DNA from: Phoronis australis
Taxonomy: Eukaryota > Phoronida > Phoronidae
Direction: 5' to 3'
Length of the DNA stretch: 64,000 nt
NCBI GenBank assembly: GCA_002633005.1
Contig: NMRA01000170.1
Span: 203,239 to 267,238 of the forward strand
This document shows positions 63,626 to 64,000 of this stretch, in pieces. Each line of letters begins with the position of its first letter. Position 1 is the first letter of the stretch. The position numbers and the translations under genes are program-made. A model generated the notes under the pieces. It was not told where the DNA came from and did no database searches. It saw only the letters and a program-made list of their open reading frames with translations.

Positions 63626-64000
63626 GTTCTACTGACGTGGCATGTTCCTACATTTTAGAAAAGTTCTTGTCTTTATTCAAACTGCTCAACTTACTCCTTA
63701 TTTAGATCAGACACGATTCCTTGACTTGGGAAGAACTGACAGTGTAATATGGCTTGAGATCAGACTAAATTGACTTGTCACGGTGTGTCACTTTATGTGC
63801 TGAACATAGTTTTGAGTGAGTATTACTGAACTGTCAGTTGTTCCATAGTCCTGTAATCATTCCTCATCTAAGTGAGGACTGCATTGAAACAAACTTTATA
63901 GCAGAAAGGGGTCTAAATCAAAAGTGGAACTGCCATGCTGAAATACTATTGGTTGTCACGGCTGGGTAGGGTTTTCATCATTTGGTATTGCCTCAGGAGC
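63626..64000. other. NUBP1 intron 7, continuing past the window
   Basis: No exon seen. The next NUBP1 exon, encoding EVSLQDVRK-like sequence, lies beyond the right edge. Confidence 0.5.

Overview
The window is AT-rich, intron-rich animal (metazoan) nuclear DNA. It has long introns with GT/AG borders, short coding exons, many decayed transposable elements, microsatellites and two assembly gaps of N. The gene set (tektin, NUBP1, N-acetylneuraminate lyase, a CHK/EcKL-type kinase, a quiver/Ly6-type GPI protein and an LDL-receptor class A membrane protein) points to a non-vertebrate animal, probably a marine invertebrate such as a cephalochordate, hemichordate or similar. The sequence alone does not fix the phylum. 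There is no prokaryotic operon structure.

Layout. 1-4588: no recognisable gene; a diverged repeat pair and a perfect 18-bp hairpin. 4589-5196: a short terminal-inverted-repeat element. 5597-7416 (-): two exons of a type II membrane protein with five LDLa modules (5' end not found). 8026-9140 (+): a broken LINE reverse transcriptase. 9411-11489: a nested palindromic element carrying a decayed THAP domain. 12200-15360: two convergent copies of one exon-like segment, with zinc-finger debris between them. 18101-23157 (+): a complete three-exon Ly6/quiver-type gene. 26429-30897 (-): a complete two-exon CHK kinase-like gene, whose 3.2-kb intron holds a fold-back repeat. 32170-34620: a second nested fold-back. 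36770-37560 (-): another LINE remnant. 38221-41406 (-): eight exons of N-acetylneuraminate lyase, first exon not found. 41111-42668: two SINE copies, one with a tRNA-like head. 46956-50278 (-): a complete six-exon tektin-3-like gene. 51593-63027 (+): the first seven exons of NUBP1, running off the right edge, with a Penelope-type GIY-YIG remnant at 63160-63625.

The genes do not form a pathway. Tektin and NUBP1 are head to head about 1.3 kb apart and may share a promoter region. Exon joins were checked by hand for splice dinucleotides, reading phase and agreement with the known protein families; every join reported in the six main genes keeps phase.

The most unusual material is the repeated occurrence of long, often nested, inverted repeats (9.4-11.5 kb, 12.2-15.3 kb, 29.2-30.3 kb, 32.2-34.6 kb, 59.2 kb, 63.2-63.6 kb). 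This suggests one or more fold-back element families. No clearly new multi-gene system was found.
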